From the NCBI RefSeq assembly GCF_024281235.1, contig NZ_JAHWXY010000015.1:1-52065 (forward strand): a stretch of DNA of 52,065 bases. Reading direction: 5' to 3'. Of this stretch, positions 37,895 to 47,709 are shown in pieces. This DNA comes from Shinella daejeonensis. GTDB taxonomy: Bacteria; Pseudomonadota; Alphaproteobacteria; Rhizobiales; Rhizobiaceae. A program made the translations under genes and the position numbers. The first letter of the stretch is position 1. Every line of letters begins with the position of its first letter. The notes under the pieces were generated by a model, which was not told the origin of the DNA, did no database searches, and saw only the letters and a program-made list of their open reading frames with translations.

Positions 37895-38310
37895 CAAGGC
37901 GACTAATCGACGGTAAGCGATTCGAACTTTTTTACCGCCAAACGCCGCCTTTTCTACGCATTCCGATATACAGGCTATCCTCTCTTCCCTTTTACAGGCG
38001 TAGTTTCGGCGGCTGGAGCGTATTGTGGAGGGTAATCGGCGGTATTTGGCGCGCCGCACCGGGTGAAGATGACAGCTACGTCTACTCCATAGCCCTCTAA
38101 AGGCACGCTTTCTTTGGGATGCCGGAGGTCGTGGCTTTGAATGTGAGGTTACTGCTCAAGAGATTTCTTCGATCACGTCAAAGACGAAGCGATCCCCTGC
38201 GTTCGAATCCCTCCCGTTCCGGCAGGTGACAGCATTTTGCCTGCCGGGCCGAAGCCGATGAAACAGAGAACTACGTCCACGCTATAGCCCTCCAAAATCC
38301 TCCTGAATAG
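37895..38310 (+). repeat. Seam repeat, copy D (longest)
   Basis: This copy contains the left half shared with copies B and C (about 37895-38100) and the right half shared with copy A (38046-38310). Two tails are present: EDDSYVYSIAL followed by a stop near 38099, and a second at about 38242-38300 translating as AEADETENYVHAIALQNPP. It therefore links the different copies into one family and sits at the transition between stress and defence genes. Confidence 0.8.
38198..38228 (+). repeat. 31-nt direct repeat, right copy (candidate attachment core)
   Basis: This block is identical over 31 nt to 2756-2786. As at the left copy, it is followed by CCGGCAGG and, after a short loop, CCTGCCGG. It is the right boundary of the 35.4-kb segment. 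Confidence 0.6.
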
Positions 38311-38432
38311 GACAGAGGCTCATGGCAACCCCGCTGGATACCGCCATTTCCAGACTGTCGCGCAATGTAGGTTACACGCTTTTCCTTCCGTCGACTTATG
38401 GTAGTGTTTTGGTGGGCCTTGGGGGGATTATC

Positions 38433-40301
38433 ATGGGAAAAGCGCGACCATTCTCTATTTATCTACTGAAAGAAGATTTCGACCCGACAAATTCTCTGAG
38501 AGAAGATCACGATCTTGAGGCAGCCGAAGCAACCGACCTGCCAGAAGGTGCAGCGCTTTACATACTCGACGCCGCTCCGAAACCTCCATGGTGGAGAGGT
38601 TATTTCGGCGTCACAGAACCTCTCATGCAGCAATTTAAGGGAGCGCTCGTCTTCCTTCCGGTCGGTGGACGCTGGTTTGCTCTATCTTTCGGGCCGGTTT
38701 TCCATCATCTGAACGACGCCGCCTATGAATACGATTTTGGCCTAAGGGTAACGCTGAACAGCGTCGATCCTAACGAATTGAAGAGCGCCGACATGGTCGC
38801 GCCCGGCGTAGCGCGCCGAAAAAGAACTCAGGTGCCGGTTTCGACCGAACTGACCTATCTTGATTTCGATGGAAATAGCGAAATCATCAAGAGTCTCACC
38901 GGTAGGGTTAAGGAAGAATATGAAGAGCTGTTCAAGAACGCGACTGGCTCGGTATCGCTAAAAGTAAGTCTAAACCTCGAACCCGGCGAATTACCGGGCA
39001 TATGCGAGACTTTGCTCACTCTCTATAGTGCGGACGATTACAAGACCTCATTTCCTAACATACAGAATATATCGCCGGTCAACGATCCGCTAAAAATCGC
39101 CGAACTTGATAATTTACTGTTAAATTCCCTGAGGGCGAAGGACGGTAAAGCCACACTGACCATCCCTGACATCATCGATTATCGGGATAATACGTGTTGC
39201 ATCTTCCAAGGTGATGGACGAGCCAGCGATGTCTTCCCGGACATTTCGCTGGAGGAATTCTACCAGTTCCTCGGGCAAGACTATGATCTCGCCGGAATGA
39301 CGGTTGAGAGCTTCAAGAACTTTCGAATGATGTTGACGGATATCGATGGAGCGCCCGGCCGGAGCTATAGCGTCTATCGATCTCTGATTTACGATGGAGA
39401 GCCCGAGGGAGAGGGCCTCGTCTACCATTTGTGTGAGGGAAAATGGTATCGCGTCGAAAAAAGCTACATTGATCGGTTGAAGAATTATCTCGACGCAAAA
39501 TGCGCAAACTCCGATCTACCGCCTTACAATCACGACGCCGTTAAAGACGGAAAAGCCGTTTATAGCGAGGAAGGATACAACGCAGCCATTCCGGGCTGGA
39601 ACAATGCTTTTATCTGCCTTGACCAGACCGATATCAGCCCAGCAGGTAGCACGCAAATCGAGCCATGTGATATCTATACGGTTAGTGCCGACGATGGGGC
39701 CTCATGCGGCCAACGGTCGTTCTTCTACCACCTTAAGATTTCAACCCGTTCTTCTCACCTGAGTCATTTATTCAATCAAGGTGTCAATTCGGCTGACCTT
39801 ATCCAATTGGAGTCGGCATCTCGCGAAAAGCTGAAGGTACTGGTGACGGAGAAATTAAACGGAAACGATCCAGAAATATTTCTCGCGCCCCTAGATTCCT
39901 TCGACTTCAAGGTCGTTTTCGGCATCATCACACATAAGAACATAGACGATAGATCGGATAACCTGCCACTATTTTCGAAAATCAGCCTCATGCGTAACAT
40001 GCAGCAGCTTGATGTTCGAAAGATACCTTCCGTTCTAATGTTCATAGAAGACCAAAGTCCGAAGAAGCACGGTCATCCCAAACACGAGAAAATAGTTATC
40101 GAGATCGTTGGGCTGGATAACGGCAAGACCGAAGTAAGAGCGGTCGATGGTCAGGGATACGATCCTGCGATTCCGATAAAATCGTGCCCGAAGGAGGTTC
40201 GAGAAAGCCCCGCCGGAACGCGCTACAGGTTGATAGTGAAAAGAGCGGAGGACGGCGCGCTCTCAAGCTATCATGGCTGGCCATTCGAAATTGCAGCATA
40301 G
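38433..40301 (+). CDS. DUF6119 / TIGR04141-family sporadically distributed protein
   Basis: This 622-residue protein has the N-terminal features of the family once called sporadically distributed TIGR04141: FSIYLLKEDFDPTNSL, then APKPPWWRGYFG, then GALVFLPVGGRWFALSFGPVFHHL, then YEYDFGLRVTLNSVDPNELKSADM. No catalytic motif is obvious. It starts at ATG 38433 behind GGGGGG. It lies 72 bp upstream of the retron PRTase gene in the same direction. The family is known for patchy distribution in defence neighbourhoods; whether it is part of the retron or an independent gene cannot be decided here. Confidence 0.8.
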   Translation: MGKARPFSIYLLKEDFDPTNSLREDHDLEAAEATDLPEGAALYILDAAPKPPWWRGYFGVTEPLMQQFKGALVFLPVGGRWFALSFGPVFHHLNDAAYEYDFGLRVTLNSVDPNELKSADMVAPGVARRKRTQVPVSTELTYLDFDGNSEIIKSLTGRVKEEYEELFKNATGSVSLKVSLNLEPGELPGICETLLTLYSADDYKTSFPNIQNISPVNDPLKIAELDNLLLNSLRAKDGKATLTIPDIIDYRDNTCCIFQGDGRASDVFPDISLEEFYQFLGQDYDLAGMTVESFKNFRMMLTDIDGAPGRSYSVYRSLIYDGEPEGEGLVYHLCEGKWYRVEKSYIDRLKNYLDAKCANSDLPPYNHDAVKDGKAVYSEEGYNAAIPGWNNAFICLDQTDISPAGSTQIEPCDIYTVSADDGASCGQRSFFYHLKISTRSSHLSHLFNQGVNSADLIQLESASREKLKVLVTEKLNGNDPEIFLAPLDSFDFKVVFGIITHKNIDDRSDNLPLFSKISLMRNMQQLDVRKIPSVLMFIEDQSPKKHGHPKHEKIVIEIVGLDNGKTEVRAVDGQGYDPAIPIKSCPKEVRESPAGTRYRLIVKRAEDGALSSYHGWPFEIAA

Positions 40302-40373
40302 TCTTGGCTGATTCCATCAGGCTGCTTCTGAAACAATAGCTCGAGTCAGGTTCGCGGGAGGCACTCCGAGGTT

Positions 40374-41654
40374 ATGGACGACGATACTGCTTCTAGAAAG
40401 CTGATCCTTACCCAACAAGGCCAGCGCTGGTTAAGTCAATTTGATCCGTTGGATCAGGACGCAGCTACGCTGCTAGCGAGTTCGCTCGCCTTGGTTTCAC
40501 ACAATGAGTTCAGACGAAAACTCGAAGATCAGATCAACGAGGCTGCGACGGCGGTTGAAGGTCCCGTTGCGCTCTTTGCTGTCCGCGAACTTCCTAAGCA
40601 CTCCCCCGAACCCTGGATGACACCAATGGTGCAGGCATTTTACAGCTGCGCTGTGCCTAGTGCCGACGGTCGTAGCGTCAATCCGCTCGATCAAACTACC
40701 GACTTGGGTAGTGAAGCGATCATCGTCCAAATAATTCGCCAGATTACTAAGGCCAACACAAATAAATTTATTAATCATCCAACTCTAGAAGAAATGCGTG
40801 TTCGTCGATGTAGAGCCATAATTTTGGTGGATGATTTCATTGGATCTGGCGGACGAATTATTGATTTCATCCAAAGTCTATGGATGGAGCCAACCATAAA
40901 GTCGTGGCACTCAACAAGATTTATCGCGTTTCATGTTGTGACGTATTCAGCGATGGAAAGCGGTGCTGCACATGTGCGCCGTCACAAAGCGAATCCTACA
41001 ATCAATTTCCATCGAGAAGCTCCGACCCTCTATACTCTTCCAGTTAGTCAAGAACGAAAAAATCTCCTCGAATCGCTTTGCCGAAACTACGGAAAGCGCG
41101 CTCTAAAAGGGCGCAAAAACATGTGGCTCGGATACAAGGGAGGAATGTGCTCACTGATATTTGAGCATGGATGCCCAAACAACACGCCAGCTATTCTGTG
41201 GGAAACGAAGGACACTCCAGTCGGCTGGGTAGGGCTGTTTCCTCATAGAACAATTAGCGGAGAGGTTGCTTCAGTTTTTCCGCCCGAGATCATCCGAGGT
41301 GATGCCGTAAGCATATTGATGGGATCAGGGCAGAAACAACTGGCGAGGTCCGGCGCCTTATCACGCGCAGGCGAAGTGGGGCAGACGGTCCTACTAATTC
41401 TGGCCTTGGTCGCTGGGGGGCATCGAAAACGCTCCACAATCTCCTTTGCCACAGGACTGAGTACAAAGGACAGCGAGAGGATTCTTGAGCGATGCATCAA
41501 ATGGAATTTCCTCACTCCCCAACGCAGAATAACACCGCAAGGTTTGGCGGAACTCCGGGCCGCCAAAAAATTCAGACCGGGGAGCAAAGATGCCATTGAG
41601 CGCGGCTCGGATTATTACTATCCTCGGCAGTTGAGAGGGGCGCAGGCTGATTAG
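40374..41654 (+). CDS. Retron effector: phosphoribosyltransferase-like plus C-terminal winged helix
   Basis: This 426-residue protein has a PRTase-type motif in the middle of its first half (RAIILVDDFIGSGGRIIDFI, about 147-166, the PRPP-binding loop of this fold). Its C-terminal part (about 330-400) is a winged-helix: TVLLILALVAGGHRKRSTIS, then GLSTKDSERILERCIKWNFL followed by RITPQGLAELRAAKKF. A PRTase joined to a winged helix next to a retron reverse transcriptase matches the effector I recall for type III retrons. The stop codon overlaps the beginning of the retron RNA. Confidence 0.8.
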   Translation: MDDDTASRKLILTQQGQRWLSQFDPLDQDAATLLASSLALVSHNEFRRKLEDQINEAATAVEGPVALFAVRELPKHSPEPWMTPMVQAFYSCAVPSADGRSVNPLDQTTDLGSEAIIVQIIRQITKANTNKFINHPTLEEMRVRRCRAIILVDDFIGSGGRIIDFIQSLWMEPTIKSWHSTRFIAFHVVTYSAMESGAAHVRRHKANPTINFHREAPTLYTLPVSQERKNLLESLCRNYGKRALKGRKNMWLGYKGGMCSLIFEHGCPNNTPAILWETKDTPVGWVGLFPHRTISGEVASVFPPEIIRGDAVSILMGSGQKQLARSGALSRAGEVGQTVLLILALVAGGHRKRSTISFATGLSTKDSERILERCIKWNFLTPQRRITPQGLAELRAAKKFRPGSKDAIERGSDYYYPRQLRGAQAD

Positions 41655-41817
41655 TGTAAGCAAGCAACGCAAGTTGCTTGCGGCCGTCTTTGGACGGTCG
41701 TCGGGGCAAGGATTTCCTGTACCTCGTGGAATAGCTCAAGCTTGGCTGGAGACGAAGCGCTCTGCAAGACTCCAGCGTAAGCCTTGGGCAGCAGAGCGCT
41801 TCGTCGCCTGCGGCGAC
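41641..41817 (+). ncRNA. Retron msr-msd noncoding RNA
   Basis: The 180-bp gap between effector and reverse transcriptase folds as a retron RNA. The putative priming region GATTAGTG (about 41649-41656) is followed by hairpin 1 (GCAAGCAAC/GTTGCTTGC, 41660-41681) and hairpin 2 (GGCCGTC-TTTG-GACGGTC, 41682-41699). The msd stem is a perfect 15-bp inverted repeat GACGAAGCGCTCTGC (41751-41765) and GCAGAGCGCTTCGTC (41791-41805) with a 25-nt loop. A short a1/a2 pairing is possible between CGCAGGC (41641-41647) and GCCTGCG (41806-41812), although the latter also lies in its own hairpin. Confidence 0.82.
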
Positions 41818-41833
41818 GCATCGGAGTAACAGC

Positions 41834-42985
41834 GTGTGGTCCTCTCAACTTTACCGATCAGAAGCAAAAAACAAGGGAATCCCTGCTGGGACCATACATG
41901 AGGCAATAGTTCAGTCTGAAAGGCTGATCTATGGCGATCCCAGCCTTCCCTCGATTTTGTCACTGAATCATCTCTCTGTTCGCTGTGGCGTTCACTACAC
42001 AGAACTGCGCACGTTTGTTGCCAGAACAACGGTAGATGCCGACGAACGGGCATTCCCCTATGAAAAATTTTCTATTCGAAAACGCTCCGGCGGACGCCGG
42101 TTTATCTACGTCCCAAATCGCTCGCTGATGAAGGCTCAGCGCTGGATAAATGAGCATATTCTAAAGCCAATCAAGCCGCACAGCGCGAGTTATGCGTTTG
42201 TCGAAAAAAGCTCGATTATGAAATGCGCAGCAGTTCATTGCGGTTCATCTTGGCTCATAAAACTCGACATATCAGATTTTTTTGAATCTGTATCGGAGAT
42301 ACAAGTCTATCGAGTTTTCAGGAAGGTAGGTTACTCGGCGCTTGTCGCTTTCGAGCTTGCAAGAATCTGCACAATCCAAACTCCATTTCGTAGTCCACGA
42401 GAAAAATTTAGGCAATGGCAGGTCCGATCAGCTAACCATAAAATCTCATCCTATAATGAAAGGCTGCTTGGGTACTTACCTCAAGGGGCCGCAAGCAGCC
42501 CGCTCCTATCGAACTTGGTGATGCGCGATTGCGACGCTGCTTTGTCGCAGATCGCGGCTCGGTTCGGCTTGAAGTACACACGCTATAGCGATGATCTGAC
42601 TTTTTCCTCGTCGAACCCAGATTTCGGCCGCGATAATTGCCAAAAAGTAATTTTTGAGGCTTATGCTGTCCTTTCTAAAGCAGGATACCGACCAAATGCG
42701 AGGAAGAGTACAGTTATTCCTCCCTCGGCCAAAAAAATAGTACTTGGACTTTATGTTGACGGGGCTGCACCTAGACTTAGGAAGGAATATAAAGATCGGA
42801 TTCGTCAGCACCTTTATTTTATTGAGAAGCATGGTCCCGTGAGGCACGCATTTGAACGAAAATTTGATTCTACTTGGGGAATGAAAGCGCACGTCAAGGG
42901 ATTGATAGATTTTGCGAAGATGATCGAGCCTGATTACGCAGAAGTTTGTAATCAGAAATTTCAAAGGATTGACTGGCCCGTGTAA
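41834..42985 (+). CDS. Retron reverse transcriptase
   Basis: This 383-residue RT has the expected order: FSIRKRSGGRRFIYVPN, DISDFFESVSE (first catalytic Asp region, motif A), LPQGAASSPLLSNLVMRDCD (about 214), and the catalytic YSDDLTFS (about 250), then IVLGLYVDG, the place of the retron-specific VTG motif. It copies the msr-msd RNA directly upstream into multicopy single-stranded DNA. The start is GTG with GGAG 8 nt upstream, and it is 17 nt after the RNA. It has no extra domain. Confidence 0.93.
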   Translation: MWSSQLYRSEAKNKGIPAGTIHEAIVQSERLIYGDPSLPSILSLNHLSVRCGVHYTELRTFVARTTVDADERAFPYEKFSIRKRSGGRRFIYVPNRSLMKAQRWINEHILKPIKPHSASYAFVEKSSIMKCAAVHCGSSWLIKLDISDFFESVSEIQVYRVFRKVGYSALVAFELARICTIQTPFRSPREKFRQWQVRSANHKISSYNERLLGYLPQGAASSPLLSNLVMRDCDAALSQIAARFGLKYTRYSDDLTFSSSNPDFGRDNCQKVIFEAYAVLSKAGYRPNARKSTVIPPSAKKIVLGLYVDGAAPRLRKEYKDRIRQHLYFIEKHGPVRHAFERKFDSTWGMKAHVKGLIDFAKMIEPDYAEVCNQKFQRIDWPV

Positions 42986-43090
42986 CCGATCCCACTTGGC
43001 TGGGCTGCTTGACACGCCACCCCTTCGTCTTTGCGGCGAGTGAATGCTAGAATTGCGCCCAATACAATACCGGACACGGGGGAAGCCGGA

Positions 43091-44482
43091 ATGCACGTTG
43101 TAGGTCTCAAAATCTCCGGCTTCCGGGGTGTTCGTTCAGCGGAAATCTCGCTTGGCCGACATACGGTGCTGGTTGGCCCCAACAACAGCGGCAAGACAAC
43201 TATCATTGAGGCGCTGGCCTTGCTGTTCGGGCGCGACCGACTAGTGCGCCGTCTCACCGAGCATGACTTTCACGGCAGCGCGCCGGACGAGCAGGCTCGC
43301 ATCTTGTGCATCGCCACCGTCGCAGGCTTCACGTCCAACGACCCGCAACACCATTCCTCTTGGTTTAGTCCCGAACGCGGCGTGGAGAAATGGTTCGATC
43401 CGCATGCCAAAACCCTAAGCGCTACGCCGAACGCGCAGCACACCGATCTGGCCGTGCAGATCGGCTTTGCGGCACGCTTCGATCTTGACGAACTTGAGGC
43501 CGAGACGATCCGCTTCTTTGTGGACGACGAAGCTACTTTGGGCGACCCGTTCGCAGAAGACGCGCACTTGCGCACTATCTATACCAAAGCGCTTCAAGAG
43601 TTGGGTTTCTTTCTAGTCCCGGCGTCGCGCACATGGGATCGCTGGATTTCCTTTTCGTCGGAGCTATTCCGCCGCGTCGTAGCAACGCGCGGGGACATGC
43701 CCGCGCAGGCCGTCCGCACCGAACGGGCACGCCTTTGGACGCCGCCCGAAGGCGCGCGGCTCGAAGACCAACCGGGCCTGTCCGAGATCATCGGCGCGGC
43801 CAATGACGAGTTGCGCACCCTCATGGCTAGCGCGCCCAAACTCCAGTTACGCTTGACTTCGACCGACAGCGATTCCGTTCTAGAGAGCGTGGTGCCACAT
43901 TTCGTGCACGGCGCGGGGCCGACCCTTCCCTCGCAGCGGCAAGGCACGGGACTTGTCTCGCTACAAAGCCTTCTCTTGCTAATGCAATTCGGCAAGGCGC
44001 GCGCCGAGACGGGGCAATCCTTCGTGCTCGCGGTCGAAGAGCCCGAACTGCATATCCAGCCTTCGCAGCAGAAGCGGCTGGTCAACCGCATCAATGCGTT
44101 GTGCAACCAGACCCTCGTAACGACGCATTCGCCTATCGTGGCTGCAATGTTTCCCGCGCCCGACACGCTATTCATCGAGACGCGCGGAGGCGTGCTGAAC
44201 GCCAAGCCGCTCATGGACACGGTGCCCGCGCAGCCGACCAACCACCAGCAACACCTGCTCTTTGCATGGCGGCAGAAGCTAGTCGCCGCACTTATGCACG
44301 AATGCGTGCTGATCCCCGAAGGGGTTTCGGACGTGGCGTGGCTTGAGTCGCTTCAAACTGCCCTTGAGCTGAATCAGGGCTGGCAGGACGTCGACAACGA
44401 TGCACCACTTCGTGGCAGCGGCGGACGCCTTCCAATGCCTTCACCACGGACGCGATACCACGCCCCTCATGGACTGGCTTGA
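43091..44482 (+). pseudogene. GajA-like OLD-family ATPase/nuclease, truncated in the TOPRIM domain
   Basis: The N-terminal ATPase is intact: KISGFRGVRSAEISLGRHTVLVGPNNSGKTTI (Walker A near residue 28), a QGTGLVSLQSLLLLMQFGKA signature region, LAVEEPELHIQPSQQ (Walker B), and TLVTTHSPIVAAMFP. The TOPRIM domain begins (CVLIPEGVSDVAWLESLQ) and then the frame passes into the reading-frame shadow of the next gene and stops after about 40 unrelated residues. Catalytic residues of TOPRIM beyond the first Glu are missing. Followed by a helicase fragment, it looks like the first half of a collapsed Gabija-like pair. ATG 43091 is preferred over 43031. Confidence 0.75.
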
Positions 44483-45293
44483 AGGCGCGGGACAAACCCA
44501 CCGTCTCACGCAGGTTCGGCGCACCACGCAGCAGGGCTTGCTGGCCGCCGCGCTCGCCGTGCGCGAAGGCCGCGATATGAAGACGGTTCTGGCAGCCAAC
44601 ACCTTCAACAACCGCACATCATGGAACGGCGCAGGTTTCCGCCTTCAAGACGCAGCGGCAACGCAGGCGAACACAGGGCTTCTCGCATGGGCGATTGCCA
44701 ATGATATAGCGCAGCGCCAAGGCCCGGTTGTCATTCTCACCCCGGATGGAAGCAATGCAATTATCCGCGCGGCGCTTGCTACCGTTCAGACAAGACAGTG
44801 GACGCGCAACAATGGCGCGACCTTCGGGCCGTATCCGCACACATGGGACCGACACGACAACGAAGAAGCGAACGCCTTGCTGGCTGATATCGCCTTGCCG
44901 GAAACGGCGTCCTACGCCGATCTTCGTGCGCTTCTCACGCCTTTGGCCGGACATGCGCCAATCGCGCAAGCCATCAATCGCATGGACCGCTTGCGCCGCG
45001 CGCACGGGCAAGCGGCTTTCACCGCCGCGCAAGTCACCGAATTTGTGCTGGAGTCCGTGCGCAACCGTTCGCGTTTGGGCTTCCGGCAGCAACGCGGTCA
45101 TCTTGTTATGACAATCCAGCGCGCGAAGAACCGCGAGTTTCCAAACGTCATCGTGCTTTGGCCGCACACCGCCACAGGCGGCGCGGAACATCTGCGCAGG
45201 TTGCTCTACAACGGCATCACGCGCGCGCAGAACCATTGCACGGTTATCGTGCTGGGCCAGAACCGGATGAACGTACCGCCATTCGCGCCATAG
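44400..45293 (+). pseudogene. GajB-like UvrD-family helicase, N-terminally truncated
   Basis: This frame of 297 residues contains only the later part of a UvrD-like helicase: FVAAADAFQCL (place of motif II/III), VRRTTQQGLLAAALAVREG (motif IV region), and GHLVMTIQRAKNREFPNVIVLWP followed by RRLLYNGITRAQNHCTVIVLGQ (motifs V and VI). Walker A and the first third are absent. It overlaps the truncated GajA-like frame, so one deletion near 44385-44402 probably removed the end of gajA and the start of gajB. The product should be unable to hydrolyse ATP. Confidence 0.72.
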
Positions 45294-45595
45294 CCTGTGA
45301 TCGGCTGTCGCAGCGAAGGGCCATGCTAACTGGTAGGGCGGGCGAGAATTCCTGCCCATAGGGCAACCCACCCAAAATCCGCTATCCATTTGAAAATTAA
45401 AGAGATAGCCGGTCAATTTGTGCGGTAATCGGCGGTGTTTGGCGGGCCGAAGCCGACGAAACCGAAAACTACACCTACGCTATAGCCCTACAAAATGGAG
45501 GCTAGAAAGAGGTGTCAACGGGGGCGGAGAGATGCCGGGACGCTCCCGTTCCGGCCCTAAACGTTCGCGCACCCGCTAAAAACCTACAGGCTAGT
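45294..45595. other. Gap between the Gabija-like remnant and Hachiman
   Basis: About 300 bases. 45424-45497 is seam repeat copy E. The remaining bases show nothing I recognise; the convergent transcription on both sides suggests terminators, but no clear hairpin with a T-run was seen. Confidence 0.5.
45424..45497 (+). repeat. Seam repeat, copy E (short)
   Basis: GGTAATCGGCGGTGTTTGGC followed by GGGCCGAAGCCGACGAAAC and the tail translating as ENYTYAIALQNGG. It matches the second tail of copy D better than the first. It separates the Gabija-like remnant from the Hachiman genes. Confidence 0.7.
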
Positions 45596-47709
45596 CTAGA
45601 TCGCCTTTTCCGTCGGCTCCGGATCGTCAAGCGTGATCCCATCGAAAAAGAAGCGAACTACGTAGCGATCAAAGGGACCAAGTGACCTAATCGCTAACAC
45701 TGCATCTTTTCCAAGATTCTTAAAGCGATCAATTGCCTTCAATAGGTCCATGCTGGGGTCTTGAAAGTCAATCAAACCTGATGTGTGAATTTTTTTGGAA
45801 ATCATGCGCGGCAAGCCATATTCTTCAAGATGGTAGACTGCACTCGGTAAAAATGCTCTGCTCATTCTGCCTATAAAGGCAGAAATGTCGATTGACGGAT
45901 TAATAATCATCTTATGCAGTTCGTTTGTATCGCTCAGAAGGGCCGCCAACTTAAACGTCATCGTCCGTTCGAGCTTGAAAAAATCTTCAATATCAACGCC
46001 ATCGCCTTTAAGACTCGATATTAGTTGAGGCAAATCGCGATCCCAATTGTGAGCCATCGCCTTAGTTGCCGTCACAAGTTTTCCAAATTGCGTATCCCAA
46101 TTACCGGGCTTAAGCCGTAAGACCCTGTAGAGCATATTGTCCCAGTGATCGGGGTTGCTGGAGTTCAGATAGCCAAAGCCACGCCATTCGTCGGGATTAT
46201 CTCTCATATCCATTGCTAGCCTAAGCAAGAAATCCGCGTCGCTATCTTGTAGGATGTTGTCGCGCTTGATTCGCGAAAAATTTGCGTCGCCAATGATCGC
46301 GGACATTTGTGTGCGATACTCAATTATCCGCTCCACTTGCCGATCCGTGAGTTGATCCGAATCCCGCACCTCATCGAGCGTTCCCAATATTTCCTCTGGG
46401 AAATCAATATCAAGCTGAACGTCCTCAGATTTTGGCGGGGCGTCGAGAAGGTATATATTTCCGACGAAATACTTAAACATTCGTCCGCCCCGGCCAATTA
46501 TGTTCTTATATGTAAAGTCCTTAAGGTTTGTATTTCCTAGCTTGCTTTTCCACACAATGACATTTTGAGCAGACGTATTGACGCCTTCTATTATTGACGA
46601 TGTGGATACGATGCTATCGAATCCATCTTCATACTCGAAAAGACGTATTTGGAGCTGACTGAGGCATCGATGCATGCTGCCGTTATGAACGCCAATCGCT
46701 CGATCAACCAAATCAGCCAAGCTCCAGTCCGGCTGATAATTTTGCCTAAGCCACTTTGAGAAGTGGCTTGTATATATGCGATCAACGGGTTGAATTTTTG
46801 ATATAACAAGTTCTGAAATTTTCTTTATTTCAGAATACGTCCCTGCATATATCAATGATTTTTGTGTTTGCTGAGAAATTAAATCTATTAATTTTTCGCC
46901 CTTCTTGATTTCGTCTTTTCCGAATTCCTTATACGGCTCCTTAATATCAAGATATACGGTATTAAAGTCTAGAAGCTCGACGAATTCCATGTCACGAGTA
47001 AAGGCGTTGTCGCTCAATCTTTTGATGTTTGGCGCAAGGTAATACCTCTGCTTTGCCTTCTTCGAGAGCTTCAGGATCGCTTTAATGAGCGCAGGCGCGC
47101 GATCACGGTCATGCTTTTGGCTTGCCTTGTAAAACTCATCGACCACTAGCAAGTCTATGCTATCAAGCGCATCCAGATAACCGAAAGCACGCTCCTGCGG
47201 AAATATAAGTATATTTTTATACCAAGTTTAGTATCTGGTGCTGTGACTATTGTATACTCCTCAGAGAATTTTTTGAACAATCGGCGGCGCGTTTCGTCCA
47301 TCAGGGCGATAGTGGGCACGATAATCACTACATTGCTCGGCCTTTTGGCTGCAATGAATGCATCAATGACAAAACTCTTTCCGAAGCTAGTCGGAGCGCT
47401 AATCGCTATGTTCTTGCCATCCAAAAGCTTGGCGAGAACGCTCGACTGCTCGCGATGGAGTGTTGCGACGCGCCGACCAACATCAACTTCAAATGCATGA
47501 TGAACATATTTCTGATCCCATGAAGCGTTTGCCAGTTGCAGGTAAGGGAATAGCCCAGTCGCGCGGATCATATGATTGACCACTTGCGGATAAGGGGTTT
47601 TGGAATGATCGAGGTCTGCCAGTAGGCGGATCAGGAGATTTCTGGCGGCGATCTCGTTCTTGAGCGTCAAAAGCCTGTTGATCTCGTAGCAGGTATCAAA
47701 AATATCCAT
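45596..47709 (-). pseudogene. HamB helicase of Hachiman, single-base frameshift
   Basis: Together the two frames give a helicase of about 704 residues. The first (47709-47155) carries ISAPTSFGKSFVIDAF (Walker A) and IIVPTIALMDETRRRL (motif Ia). The second (down to 45596) has LLVVDEFYKAS (DEAD/H-like box), STSSIIEGVNTSAQNVIVW and IIGRGGRMFKYFVG (motifs V-VI). The frames connect cleanly if one base is added to a run of five T (47214-47218; five A on the coding strand), restoring NILIFPQERAFGYLDALDSIDLLVVDE. Hachiman's helicase partners HamA. The break could be a true mutation, a sequencing error, or slippage. Confidence 0.85.

Larger units (their letters stand above)
37738..38432. other. Boundary region between the stress/metal island and the defence island
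   Basis: About 700 bases without a supported gene. 37895-38310 is the longest copy of the seam repeat (copy D), including the right 31-nt direct repeat. The last 120 bases contain an open frame that merges into the DUF6119 gene, but a GGGGGG site and family length favour the later start at 38433. Confidence 0.6.

Noticed and set aside
45596..47709. Two separate helicase genes
   Set aside because: Walker A is in one and the DEAD/H box in the other, and they join in a single frame by one base at a five-T run; they are one broken gene.
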